A stretch of DNA of 64,000 nt from Kordia sp. (GTDB lineage Bacteria; Bacteroidota; Bacteroidia; Flavobacteriales; Flavobacteriaceae): contig NVVR01000013.1 in the NCBI GenBank assembly GCA_002733415.1, forward strand, positions 1 through 64,000. Direction: 5' to 3'. The notes below the pieces were generated by a model. That model made no database searches, was not told where the DNA came from, and saw only the letters and a program-made list of their open reading frames with translations. Made by a program: the position numbers and the translations under genes. Within the stretch, counting starts at the first letter, position 1. Each line of letters begins with the position of its first letter. Below are positions 37,101 to 44,184 of this stretch, one piece after another.

Positions 37101-37765
37101 CGGAAAGTAAATTGAACTTAGATAAATTGAAAATTAAAAGAGATGGTTTATCAGCTGAAAAAGGTGAAATAAAAGAAGCTTTTAGAAAGGATCAAGAAAT
37201 TAGAGATAGAAATCAAGAAGTCTATAAAAAGATTGATGCTCAAGAAGTAATTTGTAATGTTTGGAGAGAACTATTTAAAATCATCGGTAATTCAAAAGAT
37301 GCTTTTAATGTGTATGTCCAACGCTTAACTCTAAAGCATTTATTAGATCTCGCTAATGTGCATTTATACAAATTAAATAAGCGCTATTCATTAAAAATGG
37401 AAGAGACGTATAAACCAAAAGAAGAACTTAATTTTAATTTAATCGATCACTATCAAACTGACCAAGCGAGATTGGTTGATACATCAAGTGGTGGGGAAAA
37501 ATTTATTATTAGCTTAGCTTTAGCATTAGGACTATCAGATTTAGCAAGTAATAATGTAAAAATTGACTCTTTATTTATTGATGAAGGATTTGGAACCTTA
37601 GATAATAATACTTTAGAAACCGTTATATCTACTTTAGAAACCTTGCAGTCACAAGGTAAGATGATAGGAATAATATCACACGTAGAAAACTTAAAAGAGC
37701 GTATTCCTACTCAAATTCAGATTACTAAGAAAAGTAACGGGGTTAGTGTTGTTGATATATTATAA
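34112..37765 (+). CDS. sbcC: SbcC exonuclease ATPase subunit
   Basis: A 1217-residue Rad50-type protein. Walker A is GATGAGKTT (Lys45), a Q-loop region LRSVMLAQGDFASFL follows near 150, and two long coiled-coil arms surround the zinc hook CGLC (Cys599, Cys602). The ABC signature is SSGGEK (1125-1130) and Walker B is LFIDEGFGTLD (Asp1157, Glu1158), followed by a SHV switch. It partners SbcD, using ATP to clamp DNA and feed the nuclease. It is slightly longer than E. coli SbcC but has all elements. It is the last gene of the run that starts with the patatin. Confidence 0.93.
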   Translation: MKILKIELQNINSLKSDSTIVIDFENEIFKDVGLYAITGATGAGKTTILDAITIALYHNVPRFNGSKGSLVDVVSHGANDAFCCVTFENNDTIYEGYWGIRLANKTGVTLKNPIEKVSLKNLSTGKTLADQKRKYIEEVEKVTQLDYTQFLRSVMLAQGDFASFLTAKGPEKGKLLEQITGVQIYKKIGQGILDRKSSEENKLREIQSKINSDDVLIEEIKIELTQKDKELDVQIVASDKVIESIQGIVNWYLKSQELTNQTEKLALDSKEVNADIETHKTEFQLLDLNEKAEPFAPLIQNFNSNEKSTIEKSNQLKTLEEQLTLLKPEIERLSQFSKQQVTELQTSNKEFADWLPKFDLITKLDGQLKSETENKQKSKEKLDELILEIKSFRVKKNDLSKKLIDNQLKITNGEVFLDQNKFLEAVDLERSKWTSGLITLKSNKETLNESSAFITHKTTALEKTTVELKVNNELLNKRVTEIGEIDKEITALNAELANNNLSDLLSEKDKLSKTEFNWKQFKSFSEQIDKEEKELASTLSQKKTFSTEFEGVKIQIEAKVKEIINQEILVNDAQKIYDLEKSISKYESDRQNLIEGIPCGLCGSKEHPYTEILESIGVSESQLALKKRIEKLEALKASKAELDRSEVKLSTNIDGLTSQINSIKKELKTIQPKSKELDVDCDLRDLAKINIQISLTSEKLMSLGKKIVEAQELQIKKDELSKNYKEQSQSVNFLKTKDATLSEKIKNAKSEIDTKQKVIVSLIKSCTDLENELKTKLSKFNYELPSIDETNSFIKEIEEDITAYYKAQKSLEALKSEVKVFKNNLENIGNHIDTYAKAQNEYTEVIKKSNNRSEKLKGERIAILPQEITVESKRVSLQAAISQLFEKTESSKKDLQKLLDVKIEKEALKVGNQKEQDVLNKEFNTLKSQLEAEIKNSDFGAKQDIEKALLGKEDKQKYIQNKDRIKEKQLRLQTLKETNLNAIEVLNKTKNLETSEAESKLNLDKLKIKRDGLSAEKGEIKEAFRKDQEIRDRNQEVYKKIDAQEVICNVWRELFKIIGNSKDAFNVYVQRLTLKHLLDLANVHLYKLNKRYSLKMEETYKPKEELNFNLIDHYQTDQARLVDTSSGGEKFIISLALALGLSDLASNNVKIDSLFIDEGFGTLDNNTLETVISTLETLQSQGKMIGIISHVENLKERIPTQIQITKKSNGVSVVDIL

Positions 37766-37804
37766 AGCATATCATAATGATGTATTGAAAAACACTGTGA
37801 TTTA

Positions 37805-37870
37805 GTGAAAGTGTTTTTTAAATATGCTAATAAATGGACAAGTAGTAAAGAGTTAAACGAAACAAAGTAA
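37805..37870 (+). pseudogene. fragment of a small membrane-protein gene
   Basis: A 21-codon frame (VKVFFKYANKWTSSKELN) ends in a TAA that directly abuts the ATG of the next gene. The FKYANKWT block matches FLLKFANRWTK in the membrane region of the protein at 46405 and YKYARKWTKKK in a fragment at 58688, so this looks like a leftover of that gene family. It might instead be a short coding leader for the phosphatase. Confidence 0.35.
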
Positions 37871-38200
37871 ATGAAAAACATCCTATTCGTATGTTCAGCA
37901 AATAAGCAGCGTTCCAAAACTGCAGAGGATTATTTTGCTTCAAAATACACCAACTATAATTTTGATTCTGTGGGAACGAATCAGAAGATATGTAATAAAG
38001 ATGGAACTAATTTTATTACAGAGGCCCATTTAATTTGGGCAGACGAAGTTTATGTAATGGAACAGCGACATAAAAAACAAATTAACGAACATACAGAACG
38101 TAAATACCGCCATAAGATAATAGTATTGAGTATTCCAGATCGTTTTAAGTATTATCAAAAAGAATTGATATCTATTTTGGAGGAGAAGATACAATTGTAA
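37871..38200 (+). CDS. LMW protein-tyrosine-phosphatase-like protein
   Basis: A 109-residue protein with the low-molecular-weight phosphatase P-loop near the N-terminus: ILFVCSANKQRSKTAE, giving CX5R with Cys8, Arg14 and Ser15. An Asp/Ala-rich WADEVYVMEQRHKKQI helix follows (about 57-72) and a KIIVLSIPDRFKYY segment whose Asp may be the general acid. It is shorter than classic LMW-PTPs (about 150 residues) and belongs to the compact version found in many bacteria. It is 105 bases after sbcC; whether it shares that transcript is unclear. A role in dephosphorylation of protein tyrosines or of small phosphoesters is possible. Confidence 0.8.
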   Translation: MKNILFVCSANKQRSKTAEDYFASKYTNYNFDSVGTNQKICNKDGTNFITEAHLIWADEVYVMEQRHKKQINEHTERKYRHKIIVLSIPDRFKYYQKELISILEEKIQL

Positions 38201-38236
38201 TACCTATTTTTATAAAACTAACTAACACAAATTTTA

Positions 38237-40345
38237 ATGAACACTAATTACTATCCTAAGAGTCCTAACTCTTTACCTAAAAACTTAACCAATTTACCAG
38301 CTTCATACATGTTTCGAGCTACACTTGCAGTGTTAGCTATTCTGCTGTTTTTTGCATTATATACTGCTTTAGTGATTGGCTTGGGGTATTTGGTATATTA
38401 TGCTTGCATATATGATATGGGGCACATCAATAAATTAACCATAATATTAAAAGTAGGTGCGGTTGCAGGAGCAGCAATGTTATTTGTATTTACCTTGAAA
38501 TTTATTTTTAAATTAAAAAACCATAAAAGAACAAATCGCATTAAATTAAAAAAAGAGGAACATGCTGATTTATGGGGCTTTATTCATGCTATTTGCAAGG
38601 AGACCGGAGCACCTAAGCCTAAAAACATTTATGTAGATCCTGATGTAAATGCGTATGTTGCTTATACCAACATGTGGTTAAGTCTGTTTTTACCAGTTAA
38701 AAAAGAACTGACTATTGGTATGGGGCTAGTATCCTGTTTGAACTTATCAGAATTTAAAGCAGTTATGAGTCATGAATTTGGTCATTTCTCACAACGTAGT
38801 ATGAAAATAGGGAGTTATATTATTTCTGCAAATACCATAATTCACGGGATGATTTATGATAGAGATAAATGGGATGAATTACTAGACCAATGGCGTGCTT
38901 CTGATATTAGATTATCTGCCACTGCATGGGTAATTACTCCAGTAATTTGGGTGATTAGGCAAGTGTTAGGTTTGTTTTATATGTTCTTAAATTTAATGTA
39001 TTCTTCTTTGTCAAGAGAAATGGAGTTTAACGCCGATAAGGTTGCTATAAGTACATCTGGTAGTGATGCTATTTTATCTGGGCTTTGGCGTTTAGATAGT
39101 GGTTTTGAGAAGTGGAACGCCACAATGAATAATGCGTATTTAGCAAGTAAGAAGAAACTGTTTGTGAAAAACTTATATACCCATAATACTCAGGCTTTAG
39201 CTGATATAGCTGAGGAACAGCATAGTCTATTAAGCAATTTACCTAAAGATTCAAGAGGAGGGCAAACGTATTTTACAAGTTCATTAGTATCTAAAGCAGA
39301 TATGTATGCAAGTCACCCAAATAACGATAAAAGACAAGATAATGCTAAAGTACCCTATATAGTTTGTGAACAAGATAATCGCTCTCCATGGTTGCTTTTT
39401 AGTAAGCCAACTATTCTTCAGGAAGAAATGACAAGCTTAATATATAAGCAATACATAAATAGTGAGCCAAAAGAATTTGCTCATGATGTAGCTTTTAAAG
39501 AGTTTATAGTACAAGAGTCGCAAGGGAAAGAACTGCTAGCGGAATACTATCATACTTTTGAAAACAGATTTTTACATATTGATACTCCTGAAAATTTGAG
39601 GCATGAGGCTATTAGAAATCAAAGTGTTTCTGTAACGGTAGTAAATTCGCATAAAAAAGAATTATTAGCGTTAATGAAACCGGTACAGGAATTAGAAGCT
39701 TTAATGTTAAAAGCGAGTCAAATTGCAGAAGGATTAGTGCCAGAAAATTCTTTTACATTTAAAAATAAAGAATATAAAAAGAAAGACCTAAATGAAGGGT
39801 ATCAGCTAATAATGAATGAAAGAGAGGAGTTGTTTAATAGCAGCTTTAAAGATTGGGATACTTCTTTTTGTGGATTTCATTTAGCCTTAGCTAAACAGAA
39901 GGCTAAAGCAGAGGCCTTATTACAAATTTATGCGCAGCACAATACAATAACCAAAGTTTACAAGGATTTTGTGGCATGTAAAAATGCTATATTTACTCAA
40001 GTAAATGACTTTCAGGCTAAAGAAGAGGTAACTGACGGACAAGTGACTGTTTTAAAAAGTACGATCAATAGAAAATTTGAGGAATTAAATGATTCATTAA
40101 GTTTATTTGATAGTATGGTATTTGTTCCGATGCCAAATATTGATACTGTTATAGAGTTAAAAGAGGCTATTGTAACAGATGGAAAATTTATGCGTGAATC
40201 AGGTGATATATTTAATAACGGAGGTTTTGACAAAATTATAGCAAACATTGAGAATGCAATTATACAGTGTCAACGTATTGATCAAAAAAGTATAGGTGTA
40301 ATTTTAGCTTTTCATAAAAAGTTACATAATGGGTTGTTAAACTAG
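38237..40345 (+). CDS. M48-family membrane metallopeptidase
   Basis: A 702-residue protein. Two N-terminal membrane segments (about 28-57 and 70-96) precede the peptidase domain, with the zinc motif HEFGH at 179-183 and downstream SREMEFNADKVA near 258, whose Glu is the third zinc ligand. Two more hydrophobic stretches lie near 227-254. The C-terminal 400 residues are helical and charged with no known domain. Family: HtpX/Ste24-like integral membrane proteases that clear damaged membrane proteins; this one is of the long Bacteroidota type. It stands 36 bases after the phosphatase gene and may share its promoter. Confidence 0.85.
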   Translation: MNTNYYPKSPNSLPKNLTNLPASYMFRATLAVLAILLFFALYTALVIGLGYLVYYACIYDMGHINKLTIILKVGAVAGAAMLFVFTLKFIFKLKNHKRTNRIKLKKEEHADLWGFIHAICKETGAPKPKNIYVDPDVNAYVAYTNMWLSLFLPVKKELTIGMGLVSCLNLSEFKAVMSHEFGHFSQRSMKIGSYIISANTIIHGMIYDRDKWDELLDQWRASDIRLSATAWVITPVIWVIRQVLGLFYMFLNLMYSSLSREMEFNADKVAISTSGSDAILSGLWRLDSGFEKWNATMNNAYLASKKKLFVKNLYTHNTQALADIAEEQHSLLSNLPKDSRGGQTYFTSSLVSKADMYASHPNNDKRQDNAKVPYIVCEQDNRSPWLLFSKPTILQEEMTSLIYKQYINSEPKEFAHDVAFKEFIVQESQGKELLAEYYHTFENRFLHIDTPENLRHEAIRNQSVSVTVVNSHKKELLALMKPVQELEALMLKASQIAEGLVPENSFTFKNKEYKKKDLNEGYQLIMNEREELFNSSFKDWDTSFCGFHLALAKQKAKAEALLQIYAQHNTITKVYKDFVACKNAIFTQVNDFQAKEEVTDGQVTVLKSTINRKFEELNDSLSLFDSMVFVPMPNIDTVIELKEAIVTDGKFMRESGDIFNNGGFDKIIANIENAIIQCQRIDQKSIGVILAFHKKLHNGLLN

Positions 40346-40432
40346 TTTAGCGCTATTGAGTAGCAAAACTATACTACTTAATGTATTTAGGAGTTGTAAT
40401 GCAATTAATAAGAGATATAGAGTAAATTATAT

Positions 40433-41158
40433 ATGAGCAGAAAACTAATTATAATAGCAGCTTTTTTTATAAGTATTATGGGGTATTCTCAAAACCATGA
40501 ACAAATAAGATTACTAACAGAAAAAGGGGATAAGTATTACCAACAAAATAACATAGAGAAAGCTGAAAAAACATTTAAGAAAATAATAAAATTAGACTCA
40601 TTACATAAAGACACTTATTTTAATCTTGGTGCAATTGCCCTACAAAAAAATAATGCAAATGAAGCAATTGGCTATTTCAAAAAATGTGTAGAATTAGGAG
40701 ATTTAGGGGCTATCGATATATTAGAGACAAATCTAAATTATGATTTTTCAAAATTAAATATTGATAAAGTTGAACATAGTGAGGTTCTTTATAAAATTGG
40801 TTTAAAATTATTAAGTAAAAACGACAAGGAAAAAGCAGAATTATATTTTTTAAAAAGTAATAAATATAATAAAATCAATTCTTCTGATAAGCAGTTTACT
40901 CTTGAAGGACGTTTACCATTAAATAGACCTCTTCCTAAATTCATTTGTTCTAAACAAGGAAAGGTAGTTGTTTCTATTATAGTAGATAGAAAGGGGAAAG
41001 TAACTGAAGCTACTGCTGGGGTTAAAGGAAGTACTACAACTGCTAATTGTTTATTAAAAGAAGCTAAAAATGCAGCATTGCAAACAAAGTGGCAACCCAA
41101 ACCTAACGCTCCAGAAAATCAAAGAGGTCAAATTACATACAATTTTAAATTGCGTTAA
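40433..41158 (+). CDS. TPR protein with TonB C-terminal domain
   Basis: A 241-residue protein with signal peptide (residues 1-19, ending MGYSQN). Three TPR units occupy about 25-135 (GDKYYQQNNIEKAEKTFKKI, FNLGAIALQKNNANEAIGYF). The C-terminal 80 residues are a TonB C-terminal domain (KVVVSIIVDRKGKVTEATAG then AALQTKWQPKPNAPENQ). The combination is common in Bacteroidota periplasmic proteins of unknown role. It is paralogous to the protein at 41769 and lies 2 bases upstream of the MORN-like gene, so these form an operon. Confidence 0.78.
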   Translation: MSRKLIIIAAFFISIMGYSQNHEQIRLLTEKGDKYYQQNNIEKAEKTFKKIIKLDSLHKDTYFNLGAIALQKNNANEAIGYFKKCVELGDLGAIDILETNLNYDFSKLNIDKVEHSEVLYKIGLKLLSKNDKEKAELYFLKSNKYNKINSSDKQFTLEGRLPLNRPLPKFICSKQGKVVVSIIVDRKGKVTEATAGVKGSTTTANCLLKEAKNAALQTKWQPKPNAPENQRGQITYNFKLR

Positions 41159-41160
41159 AA

Positions 41161-41709
41161 ATGAAACTACTTATAAGTATAACGTTCTCAATATTTTTAT
41201 TTAATTTATCAAGTGCTCAACAAACTAATGAATACAATGATTTTGTAAATCAATTCAAGAAAATTGACTCAAAGCCTTTAATTAATTATTGGAAAAATGG
41301 AAATTTACAATTTAAGACTACTGAAAACACTTATGAATACAACAATGAAACTTTTAATACCTATAGCGGTGAACTAAATTGGTATCACGAAAATGGGCAA
41401 ATTTCATTTGAAGGATTAGTAGACCAATATGGGAAGTTAATGTATTTAAAAACATATGATGAAGACGGTAATATAACTGGTGAATCAATCGTTACCAAAA
41501 TAGATTCAAGAGCAAGAAGTGTAACCGAATTTATTAACCCAGACAAAGGGATTATTAGTAAAGTTGTTAAAGTTAAGCATTATAAATTTTCAAAAAAACT
41601 TGGGGTTAATTATTTACATCAAGAAGGAGTAACCATTAATGGAGAAAAAAGTGGTGTTTGGAAAATATACAAAGATAATGGCAGTTTAAAAAAAGAAAAA
41701 AAACACTAA
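41161..41709 (+). CDS. secreted protein with MORN-like repeats
   Basis: A 182-residue protein with signal peptide (residues 1-19, ending SSAQQ). Three MORN-like units are visible: YWKNGNLQFK, YSGELNWYHENGQISFEG and SGVWKIYKDNGSLKKEK. Such repeats form beta-hairpin scaffolds in toxin-antitoxin-like and surface proteins, with no catalysis. The start is 2 bases after the TPR/TonB gene stop. Specific function unknown. Confidence 0.7.
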   Translation: MKLLISITFSIFLFNLSSAQQTNEYNDFVNQFKKIDSKPLINYWKNGNLQFKTTENTYEYNNETFNTYSGELNWYHENGQISFEGLVDQYGKLMYLKTYDEDGNITGESIVTKIDSRARSVTEFINPDKGIISKVVKVKHYKFSKKLGVNYLHQEGVTINGEKSGVWKIYKDNGSLKKEKKH

Positions 41710-41768
41710 TTAATGTGCTTTCACGCTAGCCGAACAAAGGAAAAAACTCAATTAGAGATATAGAATAA

Positions 41769-42599
41769 ATGAAAAAAATAATACTACTATTTGTATGTAA
41801 TCTATTTCTAACAAATGGATATAGTCAGTTCAAGACTAAAGCTGAATTGTTTAAAGAAGGGACTAAATATTATCAAGAAAAAAAATTAATAAAAGCTGAA
41901 GTTATCTTCAAAGAAATGATTCGATTGGATTCAATAGATAAAAATTCATATTTCAATTTAGGTGCTATATATTTAGAAAAAAGTGAAAGAGAAAACGCAA
42001 TATTTAACTTTGTTAAATGTGTTGAATTAGGTGATGAAGAAGCTTTTAAAACTTTAAGAGAAAAATTAAATTATAATTATGAATATTTTAATCTTAATAA
42101 GATAGCTAGTTATAAAATCCTACATGAAATAGGAATAAAACTCCTTGAAAAAAATATGATTCAAAATGCTGAAAAATATTTTTTAAGAGCAGCTAAATTT
42201 GGGGATAAGAAATCTAGTGAATTATTAGTAACAAAATATAAATATAAAACTAATGACGTGACGTTTTATAATTTAGAAGAATTAGACTCCTATCCATTTT
42301 ATATTCATAAAGGGAAACATTATAAAGCTTACAAAAGAAGAGGGGAAATTAAGCTTTTTAAAAAAATAAACAAGCTTATTCTTAAAGATGAAAAACTAAA
42401 AAACTTAAACTTAAAAAGTAATTCTAATATTTATTTAAATATAAATTCAAAAGGTAAAATTGTTCCTATATTTCAAAATATACCTAAAGAGATACGCGAT
42501 AGATATGAAGAAATGCTAATAAATAATTTCAAATTTATTCCAGCGAAAATTAATGAAGTAAATGTTGGTGTTGTCGGGTATTGGGATAGATTAAATTAA
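41769..42599 (+). CDS. TPR protein, paralogue of the one at 40433
   Basis: A 276-residue protein with signal peptide (ending NGYSQF, residue 20). Its TPR region aligns with the 40433 protein (GTKYYQEKKLIKAEVIFKEM, YFNLGAIYLEKSERENAIFN and FVKCVELGD). The C-terminal part is diverged but ends with a TonB-like core (NIYLNINSKGKIVPIFQN, then a FKFIPAKINEVNVGV strand). The upstream leader CAATTAGAGATATAGAATAA nearly repeats before the genes at 42659 and, more loosely, at 40433. This suggests tandem gene duplication with its leader. Confidence 0.72.
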   Translation: MKKIILLFVCNLFLTNGYSQFKTKAELFKEGTKYYQEKKLIKAEVIFKEMIRLDSIDKNSYFNLGAIYLEKSERENAIFNFVKCVELGDEEAFKTLREKLNYNYEYFNLNKIASYKILHEIGIKLLEKNMIQNAEKYFLRAAKFGDKKSSELLVTKYKYKTNDVTFYNLEELDSYPFYIHKGKHYKAYKRRGEIKLFKKINKLILKDEKLKNLNLKSNSNIYLNINSKGKIVPIFQNIPKEIRDRYEEMLINNFKFIPAKINEVNVGVVGYWDRLN

Positions 42600-42658
42600 T
42601 GAGTTTTTTATGTTAGAAAAACAAAGAAAACAATTCAATTAGAGAAATAGAATAACTT

Positions 42659-43147
42659 ATGAAAACATTATTTACAGCAATAGATTTTGAAACAGCCACC
42701 AGACATCATATTTGTTCGGTGGGTATCGTAACTTTTGAAAATGGAGAAATTATTGACGAATACCACGCCTTAATTAAGCCTCCAAATAATGAGTATAATT
42801 GGCACAATATTCAAGTACACGGAATTACACAAAGGCACACTCAAAATGTCCCTAGTTTTAATGAAATATATCCTGAAATAAAGAAGCGTATTCACGGTAA
42901 AATTCTTGTTGCTCATAATGAAAGTTTTGACAGAAATGTGTTAACGAAAACAATGAAAGATTACAACATTGAGTATTCAGAGTTGAATATTTCAGAAAAA
43001 TGGCAATGCACCTTAAAAATATATAAAGCCAAAGGGTATAAACCAGCAAATTTAAATGCGTGCTGCCTAAAGAATAACATCCAGCTGGAACACCACCAAG
43101 CATTGTCCGATGCTCGTGCGTGTGGTAAACTATTTTTAATCGCTTAA
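42659..43147 (+). CDS. DEDDh 3'-5' exonuclease (DnaQ/epsilon-like)
   Basis: A 162-residue protein with all four DEDDh motifs: AIDFETA (Asp9, Glu11), VHGITQ in the substrate-binding loop, AHNESFDRNVL (second Asp), and HHQALSDARA (His and last Asp). The length is that of a bare exonuclease domain, like the proofreading epsilon fold or an RNase T-like enzyme, with nothing attached. It should remove 3' nucleotides from DNA or RNA. The last 17 codons recur as a gene-end fragment at 46093-46146. Confidence 0.88.
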   Translation: MKTLFTAIDFETATRHHICSVGIVTFENGEIIDEYHALIKPPNNEYNWHNIQVHGITQRHTQNVPSFNEIYPEIKKRIHGKILVAHNESFDRNVLTKTMKDYNIEYSELNISEKWQCTLKIYKAKGYKPANLNACCLKNNIQLEHHQALSDARACGKLFLIA

Positions 43148-43148
43148 T
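43097..43148 (+). repeat. direct repeat 1, left copy (exonuclease gene 3' end)
   Basis: The segment from CAAGCATTG to AATCGCTTAAT, the last codons and stop of the exonuclease, recurs at 46093-46146 with a few changes (TGTCCGATGCTCGTGCG against TGCCAGATGCTCGTGTG). The two copies flank the SDR and OmpA-like genes. Confidence 0.75.
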
Positions 43149-43441
43149 AAAATAAGTTAGCCGTAAGTAGATGAGGTCATACTTTTTTAATTTGTATTGT
43201 CATATCGAGCGCAGTCGAGATATTTTTAAGTTTAACTAGTTCTCGAATTTAGCCTGTCTTGAGCGATAGTCGAAAGGCTCTAACAGACAAATTTTAATAC
43301 TGGATTTCCTTAGCGTCTATTTTTAAAGGATTTTCAGATATGTAAACAAATACTGACTTCTAAAATAAATTTAGGAAGTTATATATCAAGCGAATATGTA
43401 GCAATAGTAAAGAACATAAAAAAAGGCATAATAATATTATA
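43148..43441. other. intergenic region with REP-like sequence and direct repeat 2
   Basis: No gene seen. Contains TATCGAGCGCAGTCGAGATA (43203-43222) and GTCTTGAGCGATAGTCGAAAGG (43256-43277), members of the dispersed flavobacterial intergenic repeats. At 43373-43415 lies AGGAAGTTATATATCAAGCG and the following bases to AGTAAAG, which recur at 46157-46199. Confidence 0.6.
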
Positions 43442-44146
43442 ATGAACATAAAAAATTCAAGAGTACTTATTACCGGAGGTAGTTCAGGTATAGGTAAAGC
43501 AACAGCGAAAATGTTTATAGACAATGGAGCTACAGTAGTTATTACAGGAAGAGATGCTCAAAAACTAGCACGAGTAGCTACCGAAATAGGCGCTATTCCA
43601 TTGCAATTTGATGTGAGTGATTTAAAATCCATTCCTTCAAAAATGAAAGAAGCACTAGCGCTGTTAGATGGGAAATTAGATACATTGGTGAATAATGCTG
43701 GTATTGGTGTATTTCCGTTATTGGGAGTTATTACCGAGGAAGATTTAACACAGGTGTATACCACTAATGTTTTTGGCTTGGCGTTATTAACTCAAGAAAT
43801 TATTCCGTTGTTTAAAGCTAATAGCTACGGAAATATTATAAATATTGGCTCTACTGCAAGTCAGAAAGGTTTTGCAAGAGGATCAGTATATGCTGCATCT
43901 AAGTTTGCAGTTAGGGGAATGACACAATCATGGCAAGCGGAATTGCGTAAAGATAATATTCGTGTGTGCTTAGTTAACCCTAGCGAAGTAACTACCGCTT
44001 TTGCTGATATGTCAAGAACTGAGCGTGAAGAAGAGTCTAATAAATTAGGTTCAGAAGATATTGCTCAAGCAATTATTTCAGTAGTTGAAATGAGAGACAA
44101 AGCCTTTGTTCCTGAAGTTACGGTATGGGCAACTAATCCGTTTTAG
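43442..44146 (+). CDS. short-chain dehydrogenase/reductase
   Basis: A 234-residue SDR. The cofactor motif is TGGSSGIG (residues 11-18), NNAG lies near 82, the catalytic Ser is in NIGSTAS near 137, and YAASK gives Tyr150 and Lys154. TGRD after strand 2 suggests NADP preference. It catalyses NAD(P)-dependent oxidation or reduction of an unknown alcohol or ketone. All catalytic residues are present and length is normal. It is the first gene inside the direct-repeat-flanked segment. Confidence 0.92.
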   Translation: MNIKNSRVLITGGSSGIGKATAKMFIDNGATVVITGRDAQKLARVATEIGAIPLQFDVSDLKSIPSKMKEALALLDGKLDTLVNNAGIGVFPLLGVITEEDLTQVYTTNVFGLALLTQEIIPLFKANSYGNIINIGSTASQKGFARGSVYAASKFAVRGMTQSWQAELRKDNIRVCLVNPSEVTTAFADMSRTEREEESNKLGSEDIAQAIISVVEMRDKAFVPEVTVWATNPF

Positions 44147-44184
44147 GATACGTATATTTTTCATCAAATTTTTAAGTACCAAAT

